A stretch of 64,000 nt of DNA from Caprella mutica. Its lineage: Eukaryota > Arthropoda > Malacostraca > Amphipoda > Caprellidae. Numbering within the stretch: position 1 is the stretch's first letter; each line of letters starts with the position of its first letter. The DNA lies in assembly GCA_947561585.1 (NCBI GenBank), contig CANNZV010001430.1:91079-155078 (forward strand), given 5' to 3'. Below the pieces are notes generated by a model, which saw nothing but the letters and a program-made list of their open reading frames with translations, did no database searches and was not told the origin of the DNA. Of the stretch, positions 1 to 10,135 are shown one piece after another. Made by a program: the position numbers and the translations under genes.

Positions 1-107
1 AGAAAAGTTAGAGATTTGAAGTTAAAGGGCTTTCATTAATGTTATTTTGTCAGAAAATGCTGTTTCTTCTTAGATCTAGTAAGTTCTAAGGATATTGTGA
101 TATAGAT

Positions 108-530
108 TTAATCCTAATGAGTTTGATTATCAGAATGTACGGGAAGGTTTGACTGTAATGTATTTTTAACGAGTAATTAGTATATATACTAAACTAATGT
201 GTAATGAATTTCAAGTAAAAATATCGAACATATATAAAGAGAAATAAATAGATAGGTATAAAAGACATTAACAACTGAGAGAGCAGAGCTGTGATTGGGT
301 GGAGTGTTTCCCAATCACAGCTCGCGCATGTGTGCTTACTCCATGAAAACGTGGACTGATGTGTGCTTAGAAGCTAGTACAATCAATATCCATATTGAAG
401 TGATTTACGCTGATTTATGCCTACACGTAAATATTTTTTAACTTTTAAATAAAAAAAAACAAAATTGGTAATTATGTTAGAACAAAGAAAAAAAAACGAT
501 AATTTTAAAAGAAAATGACATGAGAGATAT
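108..530 (+). mobile_element. MITE family M1, copy a, truncated at its right end
   Basis: This is a non-coding repeat related to copies at 8689, 30151 and 37126. It starts with a CCTAATGAGTTTGA terminus preceded by TTAAT. It shares internal blocks with the other copies (the TAGATAGGTATAAAAG region, the GCTGTGATTGGG core and the CATGAAAAC block). The expected right terminus, an inverted version of the left, is missing because a 15-bp-unit array begins at about 544. It contains a 14-bp perfect inverted repeat at 286-299 and 310-323. With no coding capacity it would need a transposase in trans. The superfamily is not determined. Confidence 0.6.
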
Positions 531-543
531 GTTGACAGGATAA

Positions 544-680
544 TAACCCCCGTGCAAAAAAACCGTGCGGTCAAAAACCCCCGTGCAAAATACCTCCCGA
601 CAAAAACCACCCGTACAATAAATCTCCGGGAAAAAATCCCCCCAAACATAAAACCCCCGGTACAAAAGAAACCCCGGTCG
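544..680. repeat. Degenerate tandem array, about 15-bp unit (CCCCGTGCAAAAA theme)
   Basis: About nine diverged units of roughly 15 bp follow each other, each made of a C-run, a CGTGC or CGGTAC core and an A-run. The array directly abuts the truncated M1 copy. Its unit length and its C/G core plus CAAAA composition resemble the arrays at 34683, 48475 and 50490. The open frames across it reflect the 15-bp (5-codon) period and are not taken as genes. Confidence 0.65.
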
Positions 681-770
681 ATATTTATAGCCTAATTCAT
701 TTATATATTTTTTAATCCATTTTTTATCAATAAAAGTACTATATGTTAAAAATAAAGAAAGACGTAGCGC

Positions 771-845
771 TCCTAAGGTTAGCTTAGCGGTCTGGTTGTG
801 GGGTTTGGTTTGGACCTCCCTGCCAGGTTTGATAGTGACAAAATG
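771..845 (+). other. Possible tRNA-derived SINE head (fragment)
   Basis: A GC-richer patch in AT-rich DNA reads GGTTAGCTTAGCGGTCTGG, which resembles an RNA polymerase III A box. About 45 bp further on, CCTGCCAGGTTTGATAG resembles a tRNA T-arm or B box with one or two changes. A complete cloverleaf cannot be folded by eye, so this is not called a tRNA gene. It may be the head of a short retroposon; the body is not delimited. Confidence 0.3.
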
Positions 846-1239
846 TATACTTTACCTTTTTAAATATAAAATACCATATCTTGCAAAAAAATTGTCTTAT
901 TTTCGAACTAAACAACAATTATGCACAATAAAATTTGAAGATAAATTAAAATTGTCTTCAAATTTTATTGTGAGTAAATGTTGTATGGGGAATTATAATT
1001 TTTAATTTTCATATATCTCACTTATTGATGATGCTGAAAGTGTTTGGCGGAGTAATACACCCAAATCTCCTGGCTAAAACAGTGCATGTATTATTGAATA
1101 TATATTATGAAAATAACAAGTACATTGATCATATAATGCAAAGATTGAGAATAAAAATACGTTATAGAATGTGGGGTAAAAAAATTTTTTTTTAAGGTGA
1201 ATCAATATTTCATTCAGAAATAAGCTAATTAATATTTTT

Positions 1240-1685
1240 GTAATCCATACTTTTAAAACATACAAGTGCTTCACCCGATTCACCATCGCTAATAATTAAC
1301 AGCTCTCTATTTATCTCCGTAAGATGAGACTCTAAAGCGTAAATCGAGGGATGGAGAAACCATTCGAAGCTCCATTACCGAACATCTAAATTCAGAGCCC
1401 TGATGTTAGATATATCTTGTTGATCGTTAACTCAGGCTTCAACTATTCTAGATTGAGGGAATGAAGGGAATTCGAGGTTTGCTGCATAGTATACATATAT
1501 ATTATTATCTGCATCATATGAAATTATTACCATTTTTTGATGTAAGTATGTTGGTGAAATAGATTTATTACTTTCATAGAAAAAGCAAACACAAACTAAC
1601 CCATTAAGTCCTGACGGTTACTCCAGCTGTCAAATTTAATTTCTTTGTGTGCTCAAAATAGTTATTTTTCTTTTTAAAAATATAG
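1240..1685 (+). mobile_element. Interspersed repeat family M3, copy 1
   Basis: A non-coding block of about 440 bp is matched in inverted orientation at 62055-62470, and its first about 110 bp are matched again at 40985-41084. Conserved stretches include the TTCGAAGCTCCATTACCG segment, the GATATATCTTGTTGATCG segment and CCTGACGGTTACTC. Terminal repeats and target duplications were not resolved, so the element class is open. Confidence 0.6.
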
Positions 1686-1839
1686 TAAACAATGCGAAAT
1701 GTTTTTGAAATACTGTTTTTACCTCATAATTTATCTTCGATACAGTGGTGCAACAATAATATTTTTAAGAATAACGCTTCACTGATTGGTCAGCTTGGAG
1801 GAAGAGACATCAGAAAAGAGAAGGAAAAAACTTCCACAA

Positions 1840-1975
1840 CAAAGAAAATGCCTGACCGTAAATTGAAGTTGCTTGAGAGAGACAATCGGCCTTTAAATCG
1901 AATTGTTAGAGCAAATCACTGCAGAAATAAAAAATTGTTCTTCGGGAGTTTCACAATCCATGGGAGAACAGAAAA
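1840..1975 (+). pseudogene. Small Tc1-like transposase DNA-binding fragment
   Basis: Conceptual translation gives RKLKLLERDNRPLNRIVRAN. This resembles the second helix-turn-helix region of Tc1-type transposases, where relatives read like GRPRKLSERDRRALVRIVR. After a frame change the neighbouring bases give AEIKNCSSGVSQS, matching the next part of the same domain. No catalytic domain is seen downstream and no terminal repeats are evident. The 123-codon open frame around it (1692-2063) otherwise has no recognisable content. A chance resemblance cannot be excluded because the match is short. Confidence 0.35.
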
Positions 1976-2063
1976 GTTTTCCCATTTATTGTTCATCTTC
2001 TGCAGATCATCGGACAATCTGTTCTTTTTTAATTTACTTCTGACCCAACATAACCTTAGATAA

Positions 2064-3690
2064 CTACTAAGTACTTTGAGATGACAAAATGTTCCATGTT
2101 ACCTGTTTCCACACATTCTAAAATTTAGATACTCAAATTAGGTGAAAGAGAATAAAATAAATATAGAAACATATTATACATAGTGTATGTGAAATGAACG
2201 CTAAATTGAAAAAAATTTCACTATTAGAAGTAGTAACCACTTTATTAGGAAATATAAACTCGAAGTCACAAATAATTTATCAGAACGTTTTGTATATTCT
2301 CTTTTGTCTACATATTATTAAATTGTATTTTGGTTCACAAACGATATTTGTAATATGTGACTTACAATTAAAAATTACCTGCTTAAGTTATACTCTCAAT
2401 TCTTCATCAATCAACAACTTATTACACTAATACACATTCCGCCATGAAGTTTTAGTTCTACGTTCTCTTACTATCTCTGGAAACAAAAACTGTTGTTTTA
2501 CTTCAAAATATGAAGTTTCAATTGAAGCTTAAGACATGGAGTCTGATGGAGTAACTGGAGACTATAATGGAGCACATTCACTCTCCATTATAAAAATAAT
2601 ATTCTAATACCTATGTACAGTGTATTATGAATACTTAGGATTTTTTTAATGTTTCATTTGAAAGATCTTCAATGTGGCTCTTCAAAATGATAAATTGAAA
2701 GTGAAATAGAAAAAAGTCTTGTAGTAGAGAAACATTTTCCTTGCAATGTATAAGCACATTTTCTAAGTTGAAGTTGAAATATGTGGCAATAGTACTAATA
2801 GATATTATTTTAAATTATTTGTACAGATTTGTTAGTTATTCAAAAGGAATAATTATTTTTCACATGGTTCTTATTAAATTTGTTTGAACTAACAAACTAG
2901 CCATTTTAAAATGACAGGACACAGCCACAGTAGTTTGACAAGTGATTGTTTCTTCTGTAAAATCTTGAGTTCAGTATACACTGCAAAGTGTTGCGTAAGT
3001 TTTACAATATCGAGTATTTTAGAGGTTACCTTATGGTGATTTTACAAACTTTTTTTTATATCCTTAAAATGGACCATAAAATTTCATTGGCCAAGTTTTG
3101 AGGTTGTAGTGGCTATAGAAACAGAATTCACATGGCTTTTTTCTATCCACTCTTTCCTAGTAGAAAGTATAATTAAAGAGAAAAATAAAGAAAGTACCAA
3201 GAATTAGAGAACTCTTCGTATGGGGAGAATGCAATGTGACAGAACAATAATTGTAATTAGGAAGATAAATATGATTATTCATCATTATATTAGGTTTACA
3301 CTCTAAATTATGTAAAGAAAGGCATCAACCAAGTAGCCTTTCTTAATTTTTTTTCATTCGTACTATATTTCACAGCAGTGCCAATTATAAATACCACTTA
3401 TTTTTTTAATATCTATAATATACTATTAACATGTTTTTTCACCATAAATTGTTTCAAACATCCATAAGCACACCATTCGTAGAACAACGCAAGCAAAATT
3501 TTGAAAGAAGGTTATTGCGATATTTGTAAACGATTCTTCAAAAAGAGGTTGGAAATCAAATCTCTCCAGGAATCCGTGAATATTGAGAAGAAACACCGAA
3601 CTTTGGATTGAAAAGCTTTGGACTGCAACAATTATTCACAACTGGAAAATAAAGAGATGAAGTTTCTGCCGATATTTGAGAATTGAGCGG
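2064..3690. other. AT-rich stretch, nothing recognised
   Basis: No open frame with recognisable content, RNA gene or strong repeat was seen. The only local pattern is short GGAGT/ACTGGAG-rich text near 2535-2590 that loosely resembles the tandem pair at 13781. Confidence 0.5.
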
Positions 3691-3691
3691 A

Positions 3692-3990
3692 TGGAATTGT
3701 GAAAGTAGCTATGTATGTATAAGATGAATATGGAAAGTGAGAACCTTATCTTAAATCGTAGATAGAATTGTGAAACTAGCTAAAAGATGAATATGGAAAG
3801 TGAGAACCTTATCTTAAATCGCAGATGGAATTGCGAAACTAGCTACAAGATGAATATGGAAAATGAGAACCTTATCTTAAATCGCAGATGGAATTGTGAA
3901 ACTAGCTACAAGATGAATATGGAAGGTGAGAACCTTATCTTAAATCGCACATGAAATTGTGAAACTAGCTACAAGATGAATATGGAAAGT
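3692..3990. repeat. Minisatellite, 63-bp unit, about 4.7 copies
   Basis: The block GAATATGGAAAGTGAGAACC recurs with starts at 3726, 3789, 3852, 3915 and 3978, which gives an exact 63-bp period. Units differ by a few substitutions. The first junction carries a short insertion (TGTATGTA). The period is a multiple of three, but there is no long open frame and no sign of coding. Confidence 0.9.
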
Positions 3991-4179
3991 GATATCAGAT
4001 GTTGAGGCAATATAATCGTTAGCTACTACAAATAAAAAGTGGATTATGGTTGTTTTTCACATTATAAACTTTAATAACTTCCTTAATATTTGTTTGATAA
4101 GAATTCAGGTAGCCCTATAGAATCTCAAAACTTTATAATTTAATTATTTAGGCTTATAGTCCACATGAAATATATTATA

Positions 4180-5476
4180 GGGTCGGGCGGGGTATCACTG
4201 CGCATACCCTTTTTATGGGGTATCACTCCGCACCCCTTATAATTTAAATACCTCTTGTTTTAGCCTAAATCTGATTGCACCATCATTTTAAGCATATTCT
4301 TTTCTCCCATAAACATCATAAAGCACCATTATCCTATGAATATTTCTAGAGTTAAGTCACGATGTATGTGGTGCTCTCAAAACGATCTGAAAATTTTTTG
4401 CGCTGGTGATTTTTAATTCCCGCAAACTCTCCAATTACTCTAGAACCGAGATTTATAGATTCATAATGTTTTAACATGTTAACACAGATATTAACAGTTA
4501 CATTACGTCAAATTTTTAACTTCTCTGTACTAACGGTTTTCCCGCCACAACCATGCGCAGTGATACCCCAGATAATTTAGAGGTAGAGAGGAATCACTGC
4601 GCATCATTAATAACAATATTCGTAGGTTAATAAATATAAAAAATTATGAGTTTTTAGCTCTTATTAAAGGCATAAATATTGAATAAGGAGTTATTTAAAT
4701 AAAATTTTGATTAACAATAAACTAAAGATCGTAGTAGCTATGCAACTTGATATGGGGGTATTAAAATAGAGAGAGTGGGTATTTAGGGGTGAGAGGTTTT
4801 TGAATTAAATATTGATTAACAATAAACGTACGATCGTATTATATTACTTGATATAAGTTGTCAACTAGTTAAATAGAATTTAAGTGTTAAATTTGATGCA
4901 GATTTATTAAATATGTGTTTAAAAAGCATGGGCAAGTAGATTGGGAAGAAATCATGTAGACACAGACGTTTAAATGAGGGGGAGGAGGATTTAGAAGTGG
5001 GAAACGGGGAAATAGATAGGGGAGAGAGGGATTTAAATGGGAAGAGAAGAAGATTTTGATGAGGAGAGAGTGTGATTAAAATGGTAGGAGAGGGGGATTC
5101 AGATGGGAAGAGAGGGGGATTGAGATGGGAGGAGAGGGACATTTAAATGGGGAAAGAAAATGTTTCTGTAGGGGGGAGGAGTGACATTAAAATTGGGGCA
5201 GGAGGTATTTAGGTGGGGGAGAGAAGTGCTGTATTTATGCAATGCGCAGTAAAACCCCTTCATGTGCCCAGTGATACCCCGATGCACTCACAAAAAGTTA
5301 GGCACGAAAAATTGCCAATAAGTATTTTATTTATTGAGGTATTATTTCAAAACTGGTTGAGAACCATCCCCATTCATGAAAATTTCATCTCGAGAAAAAG
5401 AGTTCCTCTATTACCTTTAGTTTTCGAGTAAATACATAGTTTGCGGGATTGTGCGCAGTGATACCCCGTCCGACTC
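4180..5476. mobile_element. Non-autonomous TA-flanked DNA element, about 1.3 kb
   Basis: The left end GGGTCGGGCGGGGTATCACTG and the right end (complement of CAGTGATACCCCGTCCGACTC) form a terminal inverted repeat of about 25 bp. TA dinucleotides sit directly outside both ends, as in Tc1/mariner/pogo insertions. The core GGTATCACT(G/C)CGCA is repeated near both ends: at about 4212, in complementary form at about 4558, in direct form at about 4592, and in complementary form at about 5240-5280 and 5448. The interior has no transposase-like frame. It includes a G/A-rich block (4970-5220) with repeated GGGAGAGAGGGATT-like units. It would depend on a transposase in trans. Confidence 0.65.
4970..5220. 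repeat. Purine-rich degenerate repeat inside the 4.18-5.48 kb element
   Basis: Units of roughly 25-35 bp alternate GGGAAGAGAGGGGGATT with TTAAATGGG or TGAGATGGG. The strand is almost free of C. The proline/serine-rich frame on the complementary strand is a by-product of this composition. Confidence 0.6.
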
Positions 5477-5605
5477 TACTATTAGAATAATATAAATAGG
5501 TAAATGTTTGATTTAATGTTTATTCGAAAGATTCTTATGGATTGTTTTTCATATCTTGAATTTCAAAATTTACTGTATTCATAGTATATCTAGCCAAGCA
5601 TTATA

Positions 5606-6902
5606 CAGGGGGGGGGGGGGCGTAAGTTTGGAAGCAATTTTTCAAACATTAATATAATTCTTAAAAATAAGTTCCTAAGTAGGTGATAGGGTTTGAACTA
5701 TAGTAGAGACACTACATTATGACGTGGCAGTGTTATTTTTTACAAAAATTTAGTCAACTCAAAAATGTCAGACAAAAGAGAAGCCATTATTGCTCTACAC
5801 CGTGCCGGGAAGTCAAATTCCGTCATTTCAAAGACTCTCTCAATAGCGAGATCGACTGTTTGGAAGTGTGTGAAGCGTTTTAATGAGAGAGGAGACTTGA
5901 TCGTCCAAGAAGTGGTAGACCACGCTCACAACGCACCAAACAACTGATAAAATGTGCCCGAGAGAAGATCAGGAGGAACCCGAAAAGGTCAATACGATTG
6001 TTAGCCAAAACAGCTAATGTGAGTCCCAGAACAATGAGAAGAGTTGTCAAAGAAGACCTAAAGATGTCCTCTTTCACCCTCAAAAAGAGACAGACTCTAT
6101 CAGAAGCTGTACAGAAAAAGAGATTGGAGAGAAGCAAAGCACTTCTGAGAGAATTGAAGTCTGGCACGGCTGGTGAAATTGTTTGGTCTGACGAAAAAAA
6201 TTTCACAGTGGAAATGGCTCACAACCGGAGGAATGACAGAATAATTGGTAAAAGTGCAAAAGACATCCCATACAACCAAAAACTGTCCACAGAACCATGG
6301 AACCTGCTTCAGTAATGGTCTGGACCGCTGTTTCAGAAACTTGGAGAACTCCTTTAATTTTTGTGGAACAAGGCGCCAAAATCAATGCTAAATGTTATAT
6401 TGAGAATATTTTGACGACAATGTTGAAGTCAGCTAAGGATCACTTCGGTAATGAAACTTTATGGACATTTCAGCAAGACGGCGCGACTTCACATACTGCA
6501 AATGTCACTCAAAACTGGTGCCATGGCCATCTTCCACGGTTTTGGTCCAAAGAAATGTGGCCTCCCTGCTCCCCAGATGTTAATCCTATGGACTTTTCGG
6601 TATGGTCCATTCTTGAATCAAAGGCCTGTGGTAAATTCCATCGCAGTGTGGATGATTTAAAGCGTTCGTTCCAGAGATCTTGGAAGGAAATTTCACAAGA
6701 ACAGTTGCGTGCCGCAGTAGGAGGAGTTCGGAGGAGATTTGAGGCTGTTATTAAAAACAAGGGGGGACATTTTGAATAAATTTATGATTTTTGAATTCTT
6801 AAAACCCTTAGTTAATAATACATAACTGTAAATTATTAAATATATTTTTCGTTGGATTATAATATGCACTTTCATTTGCTTCCAAACTTACGCCCCACCC
6901 TG
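5606..6902 (+). mobile_element. DD37D mariner-type (maT-like) transposon, copy 1, full length
   Basis: The element has about 27-bp terminal inverted repeats. The right end, read inward, is CAGGGTGGGGCGTAAGTTTG. The left end begins CAG, then 13 G, then CGTAAGTTTG. TA dinucleotides at 5604-5605 and 6903-6904 are the target duplication. Length (1297 bp), TIR and transposase organisation fit the mariner superfamily. Closely similar copies lie at 20096 and 36644. Confidence 0.92.
5765..6779 (+). pseudogene. DD37D mariner-type transposase, frameshifted twice (copy 1)
   Basis: The transposase would bind the terminal repeats and catalyse cut-and-paste transposition into TA sites in the nucleus. The start MSDKREAIIALHRAGKS leads into a helix-turn-helix (SVISKTLSIARSTVW type). 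A second one follows (LLAKTANVSPRTMRRVV). Catalytic residues are visible: first D in WSDEKNF, second in QQDGATSH, third in NPMDFSVW. The last two are separated by 37 residues, the DD37D (maT) spacing. Compared with copy 2, a 4-bp deletion near 5897-5900 and a 1-bp loss in an A-run near 6281-6286 break the frame, so only three disconnected segments remain open. Allowing for these, the ancestral length is about 339 residues, normal for the family. It cannot make a functional enzyme as it stands. Confidence 0.9.
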
Positions 6903-7056
6903 TACATTTTCATATTATAAGCATTTGAATGTTACCATAGACACCTTTCACGGTGTGCAGTTCGTTATGCATACAGTTTGTTTATTTCAAACATCATAAT
7001 TCCCTTCAGTACGAAACTCTATTTTAAGCAGATCGAATAATGTAAATATGTTCTCA

Positions 7057-7512
7057 CATTATCTGAATATTGTCCGAATGTTCTTCTCACATCGCCAGGA
7101 TATTCACTGAACATCTTCTGAATATTGTCCGAATGTTCTTCTCACATCACCAGGAAATTCACTGAACATCTTCTGAATATTGTCCGAATGTTCTTCTCAC
7201 ATCGCCAGGATATTCACTGAACATCTTCTGAATATTGTCCGAATGTTCTTCTCACATTGCCAGGATATTCACTGAACATCTTCTGAATATTGTCCGAATG
7301 TTCTTCTCACATCACCAGGATATTCACTGAACATCTTCTGAATATTGTCCGAATGTTCTTCTCACATTGCCAGGATTTTCACTGAACATCTTCTGAATAT
7401 TGTCCGAATGTTCTTCTCACATCACCAGAAAATTCACTGAACATCTTTTGAATATTGTCAGAATGTTCTTCTCACATCGCCAGGAAATTCACTGGAAATC
7501 TTTTGAATATTA
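7057..7512. repeat. Minisatellite, 55-bp unit, about 8 copies
   Basis: The block GAATATTGTCCGAATGTTC recurs every 55 bp, followed each time by TTCTCACATCGCCAGGATAT or a close variant. The main variable site is ATCGCC / ATCACC / ATTGCC. The last unit drifts (GGAAATCTTTTGAATATTAC). Confidence 0.92.
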
Positions 7513-8688
7513 CACACAAAATAAGACATTTTCAATGCGAAGAGAAATTGTTCTCGAAATTGCAGCCAATATTGGTCAATCCTCTGGGATTTGTCGTCTC
7601 AAATACACTTTTAAAGCTCTAGTGAAAATTTGAATAAATTTGTTCATATCATATGATATTTATGTGTATATACATATTTTGTGTGAATTGTAAAGATATT
7701 TCATAAAACTATGAGACAACATTTTGCAACCAATGCAATATTCCATCTAATTATGGGTTTTGTGGTTTACGTTCAGTTTCATATGACTTACTTTACCGAA
7801 TTCTACAACATTATTTTAAATTTATAAAAAAGAGAACTGGATTAATTATAGGAACAGGAGACAAAAAAAATTCTTGATTATACTTCCAACCATTAATGTA
7901 TATCATATGCAATAATAATTGATTCATTGTAAACAAGACTCTTCATATTTTATGTGTAAAGATATCGATGGTATAATTCAAAATTTTAAATCTGCATAAA
8001 TAATTTACAAATGAAAGACAGCAATACATTTAATAAACTTTGAACTTTACTCATTCGTTAATTTCACCATTGACAAACAATTTATACTAATTTGAAATGT
8101 TTAGTAACAACATTTCCCAATCTTCTCAATGCTTTGTGTGCTTGCATAATTGAATAACTAATTTGAATATGTTTATATTTCTCTGTTTAATTTGTTTCAT
8201 TCAGTTCGAAGTTAAAGTTCTCCTTCTCCCCATACAGTCCGAATAACAGCAAATCTTTCCCATTGCCTATTCACAGCTCAATCTAATCGCTTTATCTGCC
8301 AATCCATCATAATTAGAGTAATTGAATAATCTAATTTAAAGTAAGAGAAAATCCTCAGTCCACTTACAGTTAATGTGAAATTGAATGAGGGAAAGAGTCA
8401 CTAATTTAATCAAATTAAATACTTTAATTCAATGAATTAAATGAATTTGTCATCTCGAAAGAACTTATTGCATCAATGTCTGTAATATGTATTTATTAAA
8501 TAGTGAAAATGTTAATAATTTACTAAAAAGTAAATGATTAAAATTGAATGATTAATGATTGATATTGATGAATATTTCAATTAATATATCATAACTTCAA
8601 CTGCAGACCCTTCATTATAATTTAATCTTCACAATATGTTCAATGCTTTACAATGCATACTGTTAATGAGTCTTCATGAAAACTTTTA
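7513..8688. other. AT-rich stretch, nothing recognised
   Basis: Only short, compositionally AT-driven frames were seen. No motif, repeat pair or RNA gene could be supported. Confidence 0.5.
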
Positions 8689-9217
8689 CCCTAATGAGTT
8701 TGACGTGTGTTTTCTAGGCACATTTTTTTAAAAATACTTTATATCTTCCATGTCATTCCTTTAAATTTACTGGCCTTTCTTGACTTTGCTCCTACATTAA
8801 TACAAAATATATTTTTGTATTTCAAAGATAAAAAATATTTACGTATCGGCGTAAATCACGTAAATTGAATTAGTTGTAATTTTGTGACGTGTGGAAATCT
8901 AGAAATTCAGTTTGGTTTGCCAATACGCTCGATTTTATCTACGTTTTCATCAAGTACAGATACATGCACGAGCTGTGATTGGGTCACATTCCACCCAATA
9001 ACAACTCTGGTCTCTCAGTTGCCAATGTCTCAAATATCTATGTATTTATTTCTCCTTATATGTTCAATATTTTATTTGAAATTTAGTACACATTAGTTTA
9101 GAATATAAACTAACAACTTGTATCAAAAACAGTACCGTAGGGTTATAATTAAGACATTAGTGTTTTTGACACATAGTCAAAATCTCCCGTTGATTCTGAC
9201 AGTCAAACTTATTAGGG
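8689..9217 (-). mobile_element. MITE family M1, copy b, full length
   Basis: The left end CCCTAATGAGTTTGACGTGTG and the right end (complement of GTCAAACTTATTAGGG) form the M1 terminal inverted repeat. Orientation is opposite to copies a and c. The central GAGCTGTGATTGGGT and CCACCCAATAACAACTC form a slightly mismatched hairpin. The TTTTA/TTTAT flanks do not define a unique target duplication (TA, TTA or TTTA all possible). Confidence 0.75.
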
Positions 9218-9960
9218 TTTATGCCATTCCACAGTCTTATTGAACACATAAAGAAGTAATTTACATAATTATATGAAACATAATTGATTAACTTATTTGC
9301 CTTTATTTGATTAATGGGAACATCTATGTTATACTAAAACTACTACATGTATATTAAATTTAATCCACATACATTCGTGTGAGTAAGTCTGTACGTGTGT
9401 TCATGCATTCATATCTTTATACACTTTAAATTGGGTTAATTCTTATTTTCATTGGTACGATAACTCTCCTTGTTTTGGTCTTTGTGGTGAGTATAAATAA
9501 ATGCATATAGCAGTAATATTATCCTATTTTGAGATGACGGGGAAAATACCCAGACGTGAGGATGCATTAATTACTGACCTTATTATCATTCAGTTTATAA
9601 AGTGAATAATAAGTAATTAAATGTAAGGGGATAGAAGGGGAGTGATATGTGAAATTCTTATATAAGATTGCATTTCTAGAGAAAGGAAAAAGTGAATTAA
9701 AACTGACAATAACAATAAATTTCTTTCATTTCTCATTCGTACGAATATAGGTAAAGATATACAAAAAACGTAATCATTTTTTTGTCATTTCACCAAATTG
9801 GAGAAATACTTGCGCCTGTCGTCAGCTTTCAGTAGGTGATTAATTAATTGAGTCGATAATTGAATATCATCTGTTAACTTCGATGAATGATTCAATGGAT
9901 GTCCGACCGTTGATATTCCGAAATCAGAAATGTTTTTCTTATCAATCATATTCTTCATTC
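9218..9960. other. AT-rich stretch, nothing recognised
   Basis: No gene, tandem repeat or shared repeat was recognised. Confidence 0.45.
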
Positions 9961-9964
9961 CTTC

Positions 9965-10135
9965 AGATGGCTAAGGTTAGAGATTGGAAGGTTGCGGATA
10001 AGGTCTTGTTGTGGATAAATTCTTTGTGATAATCTTTTTAGGGTTACTAACTGATTGGTTGCCTTCAAAGTTTGAAAGTACGTATCATTTGAAATTCATT
10101 TAAGTTCAACTCATAACAACTATATGAAAAGAGTT
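9965..10135 (+). mobile_element. Interspersed repeat family M2, partial copy
   Basis: It shares the order of blocks with the fuller copies at 41085 and 58437: a GGTTAGAGATT start, GCGGATAAG/GTGGATAA, GGTTACTAACTGATTGG, then AACTCATAACAACTATATG. The middle segment of the full copies is absent, so this is internally deleted. Confidence 0.5.

Noticed and set aside
383..665. Two minus-strand frames of 62-88 codons
   Set aside because: They lie on the 15-bp-unit array and M1 sequence, and are explained by the 5-codon period of the array.
4861..5287. Proline/serine-rich minus-strand frames
   Set aside because: They are produced by the purine-rich degenerate repeat inside a non-autonomous transposon, with no domain and no plausible gene context.
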